From Candidatus Gastranaerophilales bacterium (GTDB lineage: Bacteria > Cyanobacteriota > Vampirovibrionia > Gastranaerophilales > Gastranaerophilaceae): a stretch of 64,000 nt of DNA. The notes beneath the pieces are model-generated. The model was not told the DNA's origin. It worked only from the letters and a program-made list of their open reading frames with translations, and ran no database searches. The first letter of the stretch is position 1; each line of letters opens with the position of its first letter. Both the position numbers and the translations under genes were made by a program. This document shows positions 51,260-63,221 of the stretch, piece by piece. Where the stretch lies: contig CALVEM010000007.1 of the NCBI GenBank assembly GCA_944326605.1, positions 47,310 through 111,309 on the forward strand, written 5' to 3'.

Positions 51260-51306
51260 ATAAACATTGTAAAACTTTATAAGAGTTAGTCAAATTATAA
51301 AGAAAT

Positions 51307-51477
51307 TTATTTAGAATCTTCTTCTTCAAGATTGTTAAGAGCATATTCGCAACACTGGCGTACAAGGCTGTTAAGAGAAACCCCTTTATTCTGGGCAACG
51401 GTATAAAGTTTTTCAACCAGTGATACGGGCAGTCTGAATGTCTTGTTTGTCATTTCTTCTTTTTCTACTTTAAACAT
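51307..51477 (-). CDS. Ribbon-helix-helix (CopG/Arc-like) regulator
   Basis: 56 residues: MFKVEKEEMTNKTFRLPVSL, then VEKLYTVAQNKGVSLNSLVRQ, CCEYALNNLEEEDSK. The strand (TFRLP) plus two helices (LVEKLYTVAQNKG, LNSLVRQCCEYALNNL) match RHH DNA-binding proteins that bind repeated half-sites. It is divergent from pilin 6 and upstream of the exported-protein gene, so it may control one of them. Confidence 0.8.
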   Translation of the reverse strand: MFKVEKEEMTNKTFRLPVSLVEKLYTVAQNKGVSLNSLVRQCCEYALNNLEEEDSK

Positions 51478-51496
51478 ATTTACTAATATACATTAT

Positions 51497-51572
51497 TTTA
51501 CACCTGTTTTTATACAACAAATTTTTATATAATTTTATAAGTGTAATTTGCACTTGAAAAACAAGTGTAAAT
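51497..51572. promoter_or_regulatory. Candidate operator for the RHH regulator
   Basis: Three half-sites with the same core: TTTACAC (51497), AAGTGTAA (51539) and AAGTGTAA (51564), with AAGTG-TAATTTG-CACTT forming an inverted pair. They lie between the divergent RHH gene and pilin 6. Confidence 0.4.
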
Positions 51573-51599
51573 ATGGAATAATAAATTCAGGAGGTATTT

Positions 51600-52310
51600 A
51601 TGAAAAGAGCTTTTACTTTAGCGGAGGTTTTAATTACTCTCGGTATAATCGGTGTAGTTGCGGCAGTGACTTTGCCTTCTTTAATTACCAATATACAGGA
51701 CAAGCACTTTAAGGCAATGTTTAAAAAACAGTATTCTGCTGTTGCGCAGGCGATGCTTGCTTCGTTTGAATCAGGTGAAGATATTCCGCGTTTTACGAAT
51801 GATACATGGGCAGATATGGTTTATTATGTTTGTGATATAGGCTCTCGTCTCAAATACGTCAAATCAGGCATAAAATGTGAAGTGTTTAAAGATAATCCAA
51901 ATGCTTCTGTTGTACTTAACAGTTCTAACAGTAATCCGGATGTTATCTGGCATCGTGATGATGAATGGTATAATAAAAGGAAGGAGCCGCAAAGATTAAA
52001 TAGCGGTTATTGGAAATATACCTTTTATCTTGCCGATGGAGCCTGGATAACTTTTGCCTGTACCAGAGATGTTTTTGTTGATGTAAACGGAGCTAAAAAA
52101 CCGAATATGATTGGCAGAGATATATTTTATTTCTTTATTCCAAACGGTTATTTTCAGCCTTCATTTTCAAAAAATTCAAATAGCGGAATTTCAGGTTCGG
52201 TAAACAGCTGCTCTGCTCCTTATAATGAACTTATAACTGAAGATAATTATAAAGAAGATTGTGAGAGTGGTTCGGGCTGGGGATGTTCTCCGCTATATAT
52301 TCTTCAGTAA
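51600..52310 (+). CDS. Prepilin-like protein 6, clean short leader
   Basis: 236 residues with AGGAGG placed before the ATG. MKRA then FTLAEVLITLGIIGVVAAV: the shortest leader of the set and the best template for the family. The mature part has MFKKQYSAVAQAMLASFESG, LADGAWITFA, DVNGAKKPNMIGRDIFYFF and a Cys-rich end (SCSAP...CESGSGWGC). No poly-G cassette. Probably a pilus or type II secretion-like pseudopilus subunit, with cleavage after Ala 4. Confidence 0.9.
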   Translation: MKRAFTLAEVLITLGIIGVVAAVTLPSLITNIQDKHFKAMFKKQYSAVAQAMLASFESGEDIPRFTNDTWADMVYYVCDIGSRLKYVKSGIKCEVFKDNPNASVVLNSSNSNPDVIWHRDDEWYNKRKEPQRLNSGYWKYTFYLADGAWITFACTRDVFVDVNGAKKPNMIGRDIFYFFIPNGYFQPSFSKNSNSGISGSVNSCSAPYNELITEDNYKEDCESGSGWGCSPLYILQ

Positions 52311-52378
52311 TTCTTGAAATTAAATTTTGCTTATGATATCCTTTTTGTGCTGATTTATAAATAAGAAAGAAGGATAAA

Positions 52379-53848
52379 ATGACAGACGTAAGAGTCAGAA
52401 TTGCCCCGTCACCGAGCGGGAATTTGCATATCGGTACAGCCAGAACGGCATTATTTAACTATTTATTTGCAAAGAAAAATAACGGAAAATTCGTTTTAAG
52501 AATAGAAGACACTGATGCAGAGCGTACAAGCCAGGAATATATAGATAATATTTTTGACAGCTTGAAAGCATTAGGTTTAAACTGGGATGAAGGTCCTGAT
52601 GTCGGCGGACCTTACGGACCTTATACACAGTCTGAAAGATTTGATATTTATCCGAAATATGCTCAAATTCTTCTTGATAAAGGTTTTGCATACGAATGCT
52701 TCTGCACTCCGGAAGAACTTGAGGCAGAGAAAAAAGAGGCTGCTGCAAATAAAAAACCTTATGTTTATACAAAAAAATGTTTGAATTTGACAGAAGAAGA
52801 AAAGGCAAAACTTAGAGCAGAAGGCAGAAAACCTGCAATCAGATTTAATATTGAAAAAGCTCAAAAAGCTTTTCATAATTCTTCAATGTTAACTTTTGAT
52901 GATATGGTTAAAGGCGAGTTGCATGTTGACACAAACCTTCTCGGAGATTTTGTTATTATGAAATCTAACGGAACTCCGACATACAACTTTGCGGTTGTAA
53001 TTGACGATATGCTTATGAAAATTTCGCATGTTATCAGAGGAGAAGATCATATTTCAAATACTTTCAAACAAATTTTGATTTTTGAAGCTCTTGGTGCAGA
53101 AGTTCCGAAATTCGGACATCTCGGTATGATTTTGGCACCGGACAGAAGCAAACTTTCAAAACGCCACGGTGCAACTGCTGTTTCCGAATTCGTTGAAAAA
53201 GGTTATTTGACAGATGCGCTGATAAACTTTGTTGCACTTCTGGGCTGGTCGCCGTCTGACGGGCAAGAAATTAAGTCCTTGGATGAAATCGCTCAGGATT
53301 TCAGAATTAATGAAATATCTTCTTCAAACTCAATTTTTGAATACGACAAATTAAACTGGATGAACAGTCATTATATCAAAATGCTGTCTATTCCTGAGTT
53401 GAAAGAAAGATTAAAGCCGTATTTGACAAAATATAATTTAAGTGAGTTAACTGATGCTCAATATACGCGTATGGTAGAGGTTACGTACGAACCTTTGACC
53501 CTGTTATCTGACATAACAGATGCTGTTCCGTATTTCTTCGGTCAAGATGTCGAAATCGATGATAAAGCCCGTGAAACTCTTGATAGTGAAGTTTCTCAGG
53601 ATGTTTTGAAAACATTTATGGAACAGGCAAAGGATTGGGAATGGTCGGAAGAAAATCTTCATGAAAAACTCGAAGCTTTCAGGGCTTATTACAAAGAAAA
53701 AGGAATTAAGCCTAAAGTTACAATGTGGGCTATCAGGGCTGCTGTAACAGGCAGACTTTGCGGTGCTGATATGACTGCAATTCTTGCAATTATAGGCAAA
53801 GAAAAAACGTTCCACAGGGTAAAAGCTGCAATGAAGCAGGCAGTTTAA
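52379..53848 (+). CDS. gltX: Glutamyl-tRNA synthetase
   Basis: 489 residues. Class I signatures: RIAPSPSGNLHIGTARTALF (HIGH region), RIEDTDAERTS, GEDHISNTFKQI and KLSKRHGATAV (KMSKS region). The C-terminal anticodon-binding half is of usual length. It makes Glu-tRNA-Glu and, if non-discriminating, Glu-tRNA-Gln for GatCAB (gatB at 37.9-39.4 kb). AAGAAGGA precedes the ATG. Confidence 0.98.
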   Translation: MTDVRVRIAPSPSGNLHIGTARTALFNYLFAKKNNGKFVLRIEDTDAERTSQEYIDNIFDSLKALGLNWDEGPDVGGPYGPYTQSERFDIYPKYAQILLDKGFAYECFCTPEELEAEKKEAAANKKPYVYTKKCLNLTEEEKAKLRAEGRKPAIRFNIEKAQKAFHNSSMLTFDDMVKGELHVDTNLLGDFVIMKSNGTPTYNFAVVIDDMLMKISHVIRGEDHISNTFKQILIFEALGAEVPKFGHLGMILAPDRSKLSKRHGATAVSEFVEKGYLTDALINFVALLGWSPSDGQEIKSLDEIAQDFRINEISSSNSIFEYDKLNWMNSHYIKMLSIPELKERLKPYLTKYNLSELTDAQYTRMVEVTYEPLTLLSDITDAVPYFFGQDVEIDDKARETLDSEVSQDVLKTFMEQAKDWEWSEENLHEKLEAFRAYYKEKGIKPKVTMWAIRAAVTGRLCGADMTAILAIIGKEKTFHRVKAAMKQAV

Positions 53849-53893
53849 TAAGGTTCTGGAATAAGTAAGAAATAACATAATTTTTAAAATAAG

Positions 53894-53920
53894 TCCGGCA
53901 AAAAGTCGGATTTATTTTTA
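53894..53920 (+). terminator. gltX terminator
   Basis: TCCGGC-AAAAA-GTCGGA stem (one G-T pair) then TTTATTTTTATTTT, 45 bases after gltX. Confidence 0.75.
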
Positions 53921-54023
53921 TTTTGTAATAATTGTTTATATAAAGATTGAATAAATTAAAGAAAATTTTATTATTGCCGTAAAAGTTTTATATATGTATT
54001 GTTAACGGCTTATGGGGTTATAT

Positions 54024-54233
54024 ATGGTTGAAATTTATATTAAATCCGGCGAAATAAAAAAATATATTTTTATGATTGTATTGTTTAATGCCGTATTCCC
54101 GCAGATACTTGAACAGAGCGGAATAATGATTAATATTTCTGACAGTAATGACAGTTCGAACGTTCAGCGTCTGCCTTACGAAAATTTTATCGATATCTAC
54201 GATCATTATGGATTAAACCGGATTGCGGAATAA
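54024..54233 (+). CDS. Small hypothetical protein
   Basis: 69 residues from ATG 54024 (GGGGT a few bases before; ATG 54012 is also in frame). MVEIYIKSGEIKKYIFMIVL..., a mildly hydrophobic helix then a polar end IDIYDHYGLNRIAE. It ends 22 bases before rsmH. Weak coding evidence apart from an ATG and a codon pattern like its neighbours; it may be a real small protein or chance. Confidence 0.4.
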   Translation: MVEIYIKSGEIKKYIFMIVLFNAVFPQILEQSGIMINISDSNDSSNVQRLPYENFIDIYDHYGLNRIAE

Positions 54234-54255
54234 ATTTTCGTGTTACAATTCTTTT

Positions 54256-55191
54256 ATGGAAGAATTTAAGCACTACACTGTAATGAAGTATGAAGCGGTT
54301 GACGCACTTCAATGTCAGTCAGGAAAAATTTATGTTGACTGTACTTTAGGTGGAGGCGGGCATTCAGAACTTATTCTACAGAGAATTCAGCCTGACGGGC
54401 GTTTGATTGCTTTTGATGTTGATGAGGACGCGATAAAAGCATCAACAGAACGACTTAAAGATTACAAAAACTTAACAATAGTAAAAGATTCTTATACAAA
54501 TATTAAAAAAGTTTTACAAAATCTCGGAATTGAAAAAATTACCGGCGGCGTGCTTTTTGACCTTGGTGCATCTTATCATCAGTTCCACAAGGGGGAACGC
54601 GGGTTTTCTTTTTCAAAAGAGGCACCTCTTGATATGAGATTTAATCAGGATGCGGAATTTTCTGCCTATGATGTGGTAAATAGCTACAGCGAAGCTGATT
54701 TGGTCAGAATTTTTTCTGAATACGGAGAAGAAAGATTTTCAAAAAGAATTGCAAAAAAAATTGTAGAGCAAAGAAAGCTGAAAAAGCTTGAAACGACAAC
54801 GGAACTGGCGGATTTGATAGTAAACTGTACCCCGCATATAAAATCATCTATACACCCTGCAACGCGTGTGTTTCAAGCAATCCGCATTGAAGTAAATCAT
54901 GAGTTAACAAATGTAAAAAATACTCTGAATGATGTGTTGGATTTGTTGGACTTTGGTGCTATAATGAGTATAATAAGTTTTCATTCCTTAGAGGATAGGT
55001 TAGTGAAACACTTATTCAAATATCACTCGCAGAGGTGTCATTGTGATAAAAATCAGATGATTTGCAAGTGTCCGCCTCCGGTTTTGGAACTGGTTAATAA
55101 AAAACCGATTACAGCAAGTGATGAGGAGATATCAATAAATCCTCCTTCCAGAAGCGCGAAATTAAGAGTGGCAAGATGTATAAGGCTTTAG
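54256..55191 (+). CDS. rsmH: 16S rRNA (cytosine-1402 N4)-methyltransferase
   Basis: 311 residues from ATG 54256. HYTVMKYEAVDALQ, VDCTLGGGGHSELIL, LFDLGASYHQFHKGERGFSF, PLDMRFNQ and FHSLEDRLVKHLF are RsmH (MraW) hallmarks. It methylates C1402 in the decoding centre. In many genomes it heads the division and cell wall cluster with ftsL next, as here; the cluster does not continue to ftsI/mur genes in this window. Confidence 0.97.
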   Translation: MEEFKHYTVMKYEAVDALQCQSGKIYVDCTLGGGGHSELILQRIQPDGRLIAFDVDEDAIKASTERLKDYKNLTIVKDSYTNIKKVLQNLGIEKITGGVLFDLGASYHQFHKGERGFSFSKEAPLDMRFNQDAEFSAYDVVNSYSEADLVRIFSEYGEERFSKRIAKKIVEQRKLKKLETTTELADLIVNCTPHIKSSIHPATRVFQAIRIEVNHELTNVKNTLNDVLDLLDFGAIMSIISFHSLEDRLVKHLFKYHSQRCHCDKNQMICKCPPPVLELVNKKPITASDEEISINPPSRSAKLRVARCIRL

Positions 55192-55223
55192 AGGGAGTAA
55201 GATAATTCAGTTGGGGTAGAAAC

Positions 55224-55685
55224 TTGAATACAGTAAGAGTAAGAACAGTATCAATTCAGGAAAGTTATTCAAATCAATCATACGTAAACAATCCGATAAC
55301 AGAAGAAAATCAGGTTATTGAAGGTTATTTTCAGAAAGAGATTTCTCAAAGAGCTATGGCAATAAGAAAAGTAAATAAAACTTTATGTGGTTTGCTTGGT
55401 ATTGCGGTGCTTGTTGCATTTGTAAGCTATTACTTTTCTATGTCTAATGAACTTACCCTGAATAAACTCAGTCGTCAGATAACTACTCTTAACGATGAAA
55501 ATGCGGAATTACAAAATCAGCTTGACAGATTAAAATCTTTCAATAATGTGGACAGTAAAATGATGCAGTATAATATGCTTCAAAAAGCTTCTAAAGTTAT
55601 TGAAGTTCCTGCTGTTCATTCTGCTGTTACAGTTGATAAAAAACCGGAAAAAACAGCTGCATTTAACTGGGCTATTGGTTATTAA
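55224..55685 (+). CDS. FtsL-like cell division protein
   Basis: 153 residues from a TTG at 55224, the only start that gives a full membrane segment plus upstream GGGG site. A polar N-terminus (about 60 residues), one membrane span (about 51-70, LCGLLGIAVLVAFVSYYF) and a leucine-rich coiled coil (about 72-105, LSRQITTLNDENAELQNQLD). The location immediately after rsmH is the classic place of ftsL. FtsL forms a complex with FtsB/DivIC. Confidence 0.8.
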   Translation: MNTVRVRTVSIQESYSNQSYVNNPITEENQVIEGYFQKEISQRAMAIRKVNKTLCGLLGIAVLVAFVSYYFSMSNELTLNKLSRQITTLNDENAELQNQLDRLKSFNNVDSKMMQYNMLQKASKVIEVPAVHSAVTVDKKPEKTAAFNWAIGY

Positions 55686-55688
55686 TTT

Positions 55689-56078
55689 ATGGAAAATATA
55701 ATACTCTGTGCCATCCCGTTTATTTTATTTTTTGTCTTAGTTTCAATTCAGTTAATTTCAACAAAACCGAACGGCAGAGTTATTAAAAAATATGGAAAAC
55801 CGATAAAATACTTTTCAAACAAAAAGTGCTTTAATACTGTTCCTATGCGAGGTACATCTGTTGGGATGTATATTTATTCTGATTTTATAATTCTATTAGA
55901 TGGCGGAAAAGAATATTTTTTAGATAAAGAATTTAAAAATTTTAAATTGTATGGAAGTATTCTGATAAAAATATTTGAAATAGATATTGAAAATGGAAAA
56001 ACGCTTCAAATCAACATAAATCAGAAGCAGGAGAATGTATTAAAAGAATTTTTTCGAATAGAAAATGAAAATCTATAA
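55689..56078 (+). CDS. Hypothetical membrane protein
   Basis: 129 residues, starting 3 bases after the FtsL-like gene. One N-terminal hydrophobic segment (about 4-23, IILCAIPFILFFVLVSIQL) and a basic-rich domain with VPMRGTSVGMYIYSDFIILL. No family recognised. Coupling to ftsL suggests an envelope or division-related role, but this is only position. Confidence 0.6.
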   Translation: MENIILCAIPFILFFVLVSIQLISTKPNGRVIKKYGKPIKYFSNKKCFNTVPMRGTSVGMYIYSDFIILLDGGKEYFLDKEFKNFKLYGSILIKIFEIDIENGKTLQININQKQENVLKEFFRIENENL

Positions 56079-56192
56079 CTAAAGAATGAATTATCCCATA
56101 CTAAAGTATGAATTTTTGTAAAATTCATTAAAGTTTTTCTAAGATTGTGCCGTAAGTATTTATGAAGGCATGTATAGTAAGGAAAATTTTTA

Positions 56193-57449
56193 ATGAAAAA
56201 AGAAGAGAAAAATAACGGAGTTTCACTTTTTTCCCAGTCTGAATATTTGATAGACAAGGATCCTATTGAAGAAATTTTTGCTCTTAATTTAGGTGATTTT
56301 ATTGCAGAAAATCTTATTTCAGAAGATCTTGCTAAAAAAATTGCCTCTAATGTAAAAGATAAAAAAGCCGGTCTGATTAATCAGTTGAAAGAATTGATTT
56401 CAATATATTCAATGAATAATACTTTATGTGTGTTGAGCTTTGATAACAGTGAAAAACAGGCTATATTTACCTCAATTGCGCAATCTGTCAAACAAATGCT
56501 TGAGGTTAAAGCATGCCATATTTATCTGGAAAAGGATGGTAAATTAGAGTTGGCCGGAACAACGGCTAACGCGCTTGAATGTTATAATATAGACGAAAAT
56601 TCTGCTGCAGGCAAAGCTTTTATGACAGGCGAAACAGTTTTTGCAGATGTAATAGCTGTTCCTATGCACTGTAACATAAATTCTCTCGGCGTTATTGTTA
56701 TAGAAAACGCTCATGTAAAAGAAATTAACGAAGAATATATAGAACTTGTCGAAAGTATTGCAGTCCTTTTTGCAACGTCAATTACTTTGCAGAAAAATAT
56801 TGATGAAGCAAATAAACTTATTACGGATGAACATTCAACAGTTGGTGATTTGCAGCATATAAGAGCTGAATTAACAGCGTTAATAGGCGACTTATGCGAT
56901 TATCAGCAGAGTTTTGTTCAGCATCTTGCAAATGCTGTTGATACAAAAGGCGGATATAAAGTAGCGCATTCACAGAATACTGCAAATCTTGCAAGACAAA
57001 TTTGCAGGCAGCTGGGTCTTAATGAAAAAACAACAGATTTAATTTATTATGCAGGACTGCTTCAAAATATCGGCAAAATTGCACTTCCTGAAAAGATGTT
57101 TACATCATCAGGAAAACTTTCATCAGAGGAATTAAAGAAAATTCAGGAACATTCAAATGTCGGTGTACATTTCTTGATGAATATAAATTTCTTATCAGAA
57201 GTTGTTCCTTACATAACTTATCAAAAAGAAAGATACGACGGCTCAGGAACTCCCGAGGGCTTAAAAGGTCAGTCAATCCCGTTCGGTTCAAGAATTATTG
57301 CAGTTGCCGATGCATATTGTGCAATGACATCTGACAGACCCTACAGGAAAGCTATGCCGGTTGAAAAAGCTGTTGAAATAATGAAAGAGGAAGCCGGTAC
57401 AAAATGGGATCCGGTTGTTGTTGAAGCATTAGAAAAATCTGTAAGATAA
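56193..57449 (+). CDS. GAF plus degenerate HD-GYP domain protein
   Basis: 418 residues. N-terminal helical part, a GAF-like domain (about 80-205, with LEVKACHIYLEKDGKLELAG and VIVIENAH), then an HD-GYP domain from about 250. The fold is clear (HSQNTANLARQICRQLGL, GLLQNIGKIALP, QEHSNVGVHFL, RYDGSGTPEGLKGQ, AVADAYCAMTSDRPYR), but key metal ligands are changed: the HD pair is Gln 291-Asn 292, HHE is QKE at 344-346, and GYP is GTP at 352-354. His 259 and His 320 remain. It is probably unable to cleave c-di-GMP and may act as a sensor or binding protein. No partner gene is adjacent. Confidence 0.88.
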   Translation: MKKEEKNNGVSLFSQSEYLIDKDPIEEIFALNLGDFIAENLISEDLAKKIASNVKDKKAGLINQLKELISIYSMNNTLCVLSFDNSEKQAIFTSIAQSVKQMLEVKACHIYLEKDGKLELAGTTANALECYNIDENSAAGKAFMTGETVFADVIAVPMHCNINSLGVIVIENAHVKEINEEYIELVESIAVLFATSITLQKNIDEANKLITDEHSTVGDLQHIRAELTALIGDLCDYQQSFVQHLANAVDTKGGYKVAHSQNTANLARQICRQLGLNEKTTDLIYYAGLLQNIGKIALPEKMFTSSGKLSSEELKKIQEHSNVGVHFLMNINFLSEVVPYITYQKERYDGSGTPEGLKGQSIPFGSRIIAVADAYCAMTSDRPYRKAMPVEKAVEIMKEEAGTKWDPVVVEALEKSVR

Positions 57450-57471
57450 TTAATTATTTTTATATAATAAA

Positions 57472-57501
57472 AAGAGCCGTCGGTTATATGGGCGGCTTTT
57501 A
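57472..57501 (+). terminator. Probable terminator of the HD-GYP gene
   Basis: AGCCG-TCGGTTATATGGG-CGGCT followed by TTTTAC; short stem and long loop. Confidence 0.6.
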
Positions 57502-57567
57502 CTGTTTTTATACATCAAAGGCTCTGAAATAAATTTAATGAGACGGGAAACTTTATATTACATTAAC

Positions 57568-57600
57568 TTCGTCATTCTGAAATGAGGTCAGAATGACGAA
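57568..57600. repeat. Inverted repeat, dispersed palindrome family
   Basis: TTCGTCATTCTGA (57568-57580) and TCAGAATGACGAA (57588-57600), a perfect 13-base inverted pair with a 7-base loop. The TTCTGAA...TCAGAATGAC core is the same as the dispersed repeats at 11806, 35312, 44009. Confidence 0.75.
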
Positions 57601-57626
57601 GAAAGTTAACCGTTTGTATTCCTGTA

Positions 57627-57920
57627 CTATTGTATAATACTAAAAGAAACAATTTTATCTATTGCAATATTCAGCCAGTCATATTTAAAGCATACATAGT
57701 CGTTACAGTCGCAATTGTCATCATTGCATGTACAGTAATCTGAAAGTCTGCATACCATAGCGTTTTCAATAGTTATAAAATCATCATGGCATTCTTCGCA
57801 TCTGCCTTCTGGTTGATAAAGGTTCCCGTCAATTTTAAGGTGGCCGGTAAAAATTGTTATTTTATCGGAACCGCTGTCTTCAATAATTTTTCCTATAGAT
57901 TTCATCAGATTTTTAGACAT
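57627..57920 (-). CDS. Cys-rich small hypothetical protein
   Basis: 97 residues with AAGGAG before the ATG on the minus strand. RCEECHDDFITI, then DYCTCNDDNCDCNDYVC: nine Cys in about 40 residues, so it probably binds zinc or another metal. No family recognised. It is divergent from gyrB; the shared upstream region (57921-58097) should hold both promoters. Confidence 0.65.
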   Translation of the reverse strand: MSKNLMKSIGKIIEDSGSDKITIFTGHLKIDGNLYQPEGRCEECHDDFITIENAMVCRLSDYCTCNDDNCDCNDYVCFKYDWLNIAIDKIVSFSIIQ

Positions 57921-58070
57921 AATTTTCTCCTTATAAATTACAGATGGAGTTTAACCGGAATTTATAATTTTGAAATTCTCTGATGGGCTATAAATGAGTT
58001 TAAAGTTAACTTTTTGTCATAAATTCGTAAAAAAAATGTGTTTGTGTTACAATATAGTCAAGGGAATTAG

Positions 58071-61107
<3,037 letters not shown>

Positions 61108-61170
61108 ATTGAATTAAAATTGTTCTTGATGTACAATAATCTCATAAGTTAGACGAAAGAGAGATTTAGT

Positions 61171-61830
61171 ATGACAAAAAAAGAATTAATTTTTTTAGGA
61201 CCGCCGGCTTGCGGTAAAGGTACTCAAACTAACAAACTTGCAGAATTTTTAAAATTTCCGCACGTTGACACAGGGTCTTTATTGAGAGCAGAAATTAAAA
61301 ATGAAACCGATGCTGGTAAAGAAGCAAAAGCTTTTATTGATAAAGGTCAATTGGTTCCTGTTGAACTAGTAACAAGAATTATTAAAAACAGACTTTCTCA
61401 GGATGACTGTAAAAACGGTTATATTTTAGACGGTTTCCCGAGAAGCGTTGAACAGGCTGAACAGCTTGAAAAAATGAATGCTGATATAGACAACGGTATT
61501 GAAACAAAGTTTATTGCTGTTTATTTTGATATTGATACAAGCATTCTTGTTGAAAGAATTGTTAACCGCCGTTCTTGCCCTGTATGCGGTGAAATTTACA
61601 ATCTTGAATTTAAACCGCCTAAAGTGGAGGGACATTGTGATAAAGACGGTGCGGAACTGACGCAGCGTAAAGATGACACCAGAGAAGTCGCTCAATCAAG
61701 ATTTGATACATATAATAAAGAAACAGCTCCTCTAATTGATTACTACACTAAAAAAGGCGTTTTGAAATCCATTAACGCAAACGGTACAATTGATGAAGTT
61801 TGGGAAAGATTGTTAGAGGTAATTAAATGA
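61171..61830 (+). CDS. adk: Adenylate kinase
   Basis: 219 residues. FLGPPACGKGTQTNKLAE (P-loop), HVDTGSLLRAE, GYILDGFPRSVEQAEQL, and a zinc-binding LID (RRSCPVCGEIYN ... HCDKDGAEL) of the long form. It balances AMP, ADP and ATP. Its last four bases overlap the map start (ATGA), a common adk-map pair. AGAGAGA precedes the ATG. Confidence 0.98.
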   Translation: MTKKELIFLGPPACGKGTQTNKLAEFLKFPHVDTGSLLRAEIKNETDAGKEAKAFIDKGQLVPVELVTRIIKNRLSQDDCKNGYILDGFPRSVEQAEQLEKMNADIDNGIETKFIAVYFDIDTSILVERIVNRRSCPVCGEIYNLEFKPPKVEGHCDKDGAELTQRKDDTREVAQSRFDTYNKETAPLIDYYTKKGVLKSINANGTIDEVWERLLEVIK

Positions 61831-62579
61831 TACACAGGAAGTCCCGTGATGAAATTAAAAGAATGCGCCATGCAGGGCATATTGTAGCTCTGGTTCATCA
61901 GAAGATGAGAGAAGTTATAGAACCCGGTATAAGTACAAAAGAATTGGATAGTATTGCTCATGATATTATCAGAAAAGAACGTGCTGTTCCGACATTTTTG
62001 GGTTATAACGGCTTCCCCGGTTCAATCTGTGCTTCTATAAATGAACAGGTTGTACACGGAATTCCGCATGAAGATGTAAAGGTAAAAGAAGGCGATATCA
62101 TAAGCATTGATGTCGGGGCAACTTATGCGGGTATGGTAGGTGACGGCGCGTGGACTTATCCTGTCGGCAAAATTAGTGATGAATGTCAGAGACTTTTAAA
62201 AGCAACTGAAGAAGCACTTTTTGCCGGTATTGCACAGATGAGAGCAGGAAATGTTTTAGATGATATTTCTGGTGCGGTAGAAGCAGTTGCTGTAAGAGAA
62301 AAACTCGGTATAGTAAGACAATACGGCGGGCACGGTGTCGGACATGAAATGCATGAAGAACCGTTTCTCTTTAACTACAAAGTCGGTGACCATACATTAA
62401 TTAAACAGGGTTATGCAATTGCAATCGAACCAATGCTTAATCTAGGATGTGATGAGGTTGTTGTTGCCGATGATGAATGGACAGTAAGCACTGCTGATAA
62501 AATGCCTTCTGCACATTTTGAACACACGGTGCTGGCAACTGATGATGAACCGTTAATTATTACTCAATTGATGGTTTAA
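61827..62579 (+). CDS. map: Methionine aminopeptidase, type I
   Basis: 250 residues. GIDxxDxH metal-ligand set: SIDVGATYAGMVGDGAWT (two Asp), GGHGVGHEMHEEPF (His) and the C-terminal EPML and EHTVL (two Glu). It removes initiator Met from nascent proteins. It overlaps adk by 4 bases; the next gene is 9 bases downstream. Confidence 0.98.
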   Translation: MIHRKSRDEIKRMRHAGHIVALVHQKMREVIEPGISTKELDSIAHDIIRKERAVPTFLGYNGFPGSICASINEQVVHGIPHEDVKVKEGDIISIDVGATYAGMVGDGAWTYPVGKISDECQRLLKATEEALFAGIAQMRAGNVLDDISGAVEAVAVREKLGIVRQYGGHGVGHEMHEEPFLFNYKVGDHTLIKQGYAIAIEPMLNLGCDEVVVADDEWTVSTADKMPSAHFEHTVLATDDEPLIITQLMV

Positions 62580-62588
62580 GGAGATTAA

Positions 62589-63221
62589 ATGAATTATTAT
62601 ATAGGACTTTCACTTGCAGCTTCGTCAAGCGTGGATACGGGTGTTGCCATTATAGATGATTTTAATAATCTGATTTATATTGACAAATTGTACACTATGA
62701 ACGACGTAATGCATTTTTTTGATAATTATTCTTCTTTAAAATATTCAAAAATTTGCGTCTCTTTAGTTTGGGATAGAACTATGCTCAACGGCAAATGGAG
62801 AATATTCGGAAAACAGTACCAGCTGGTTGCTACAAATCCGTTAATGCCAAACCGTGACGGATGGACCCAGAGGTATTCATCAAGAGGATGTGAGTATTTT
62901 AAATCTCTGGTCGAAAAAGGTGTTGATATAAACCGTTTTGAAGTATATTTAACAAGACAGAGTATGAATTTAAATTCGTGTTACAAAGAGCGTTCTCCTG
63001 CTGATTGTAAATATCTACAGCAGATGTTAAGGTTTGAATACGGGTTGGATTTGCCTTCAAATATGATGCCGATGTCACAGTTGGAAGCTATTGTCGGTGC
63101 AATTCTTGCACGCGAAAATACTAAAAATCCTGAAAATATAAAAAGGATTTCAACATTTAAAGGGTTTGATGTTATAGACTTTAAAAAACAGCCCGCTAAT
63201 CTCTGCTTGACATCAGGCTAA
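62589..63221 (+). CDS. DUF429-like (RNase H-fold) hypothetical protein
   Basis: 210 residues with AAGGAGATTA before the ATG. The start YYIGLSLAASSSVDTGVAII matches the first strand-turn-strand of DUF429/RNase H-like predicted nucleases (Asp is not in its usual place; GLSLA instead of GIDLA). No clear further catalytic set by eye. It is the third gene of an adk-map operon and its 3' end overlaps the convergent next gene by 26 bases. Confidence 0.55.
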   Translation: MNYYIGLSLAASSSVDTGVAIIDDFNNLIYIDKLYTMNDVMHFFDNYSSLKYSKICVSLVWDRTMLNGKWRIFGKQYQLVATNPLMPNRDGWTQRYSSRGCEYFKSLVEKGVDINRFEVYLTRQSMNLNSCYKERSPADCKYLQQMLRFEYGLDLPSNMMPMSQLEAIVGAILARENTKNPENIKRISTFKGFDVIDFKKQPANLCLTSG

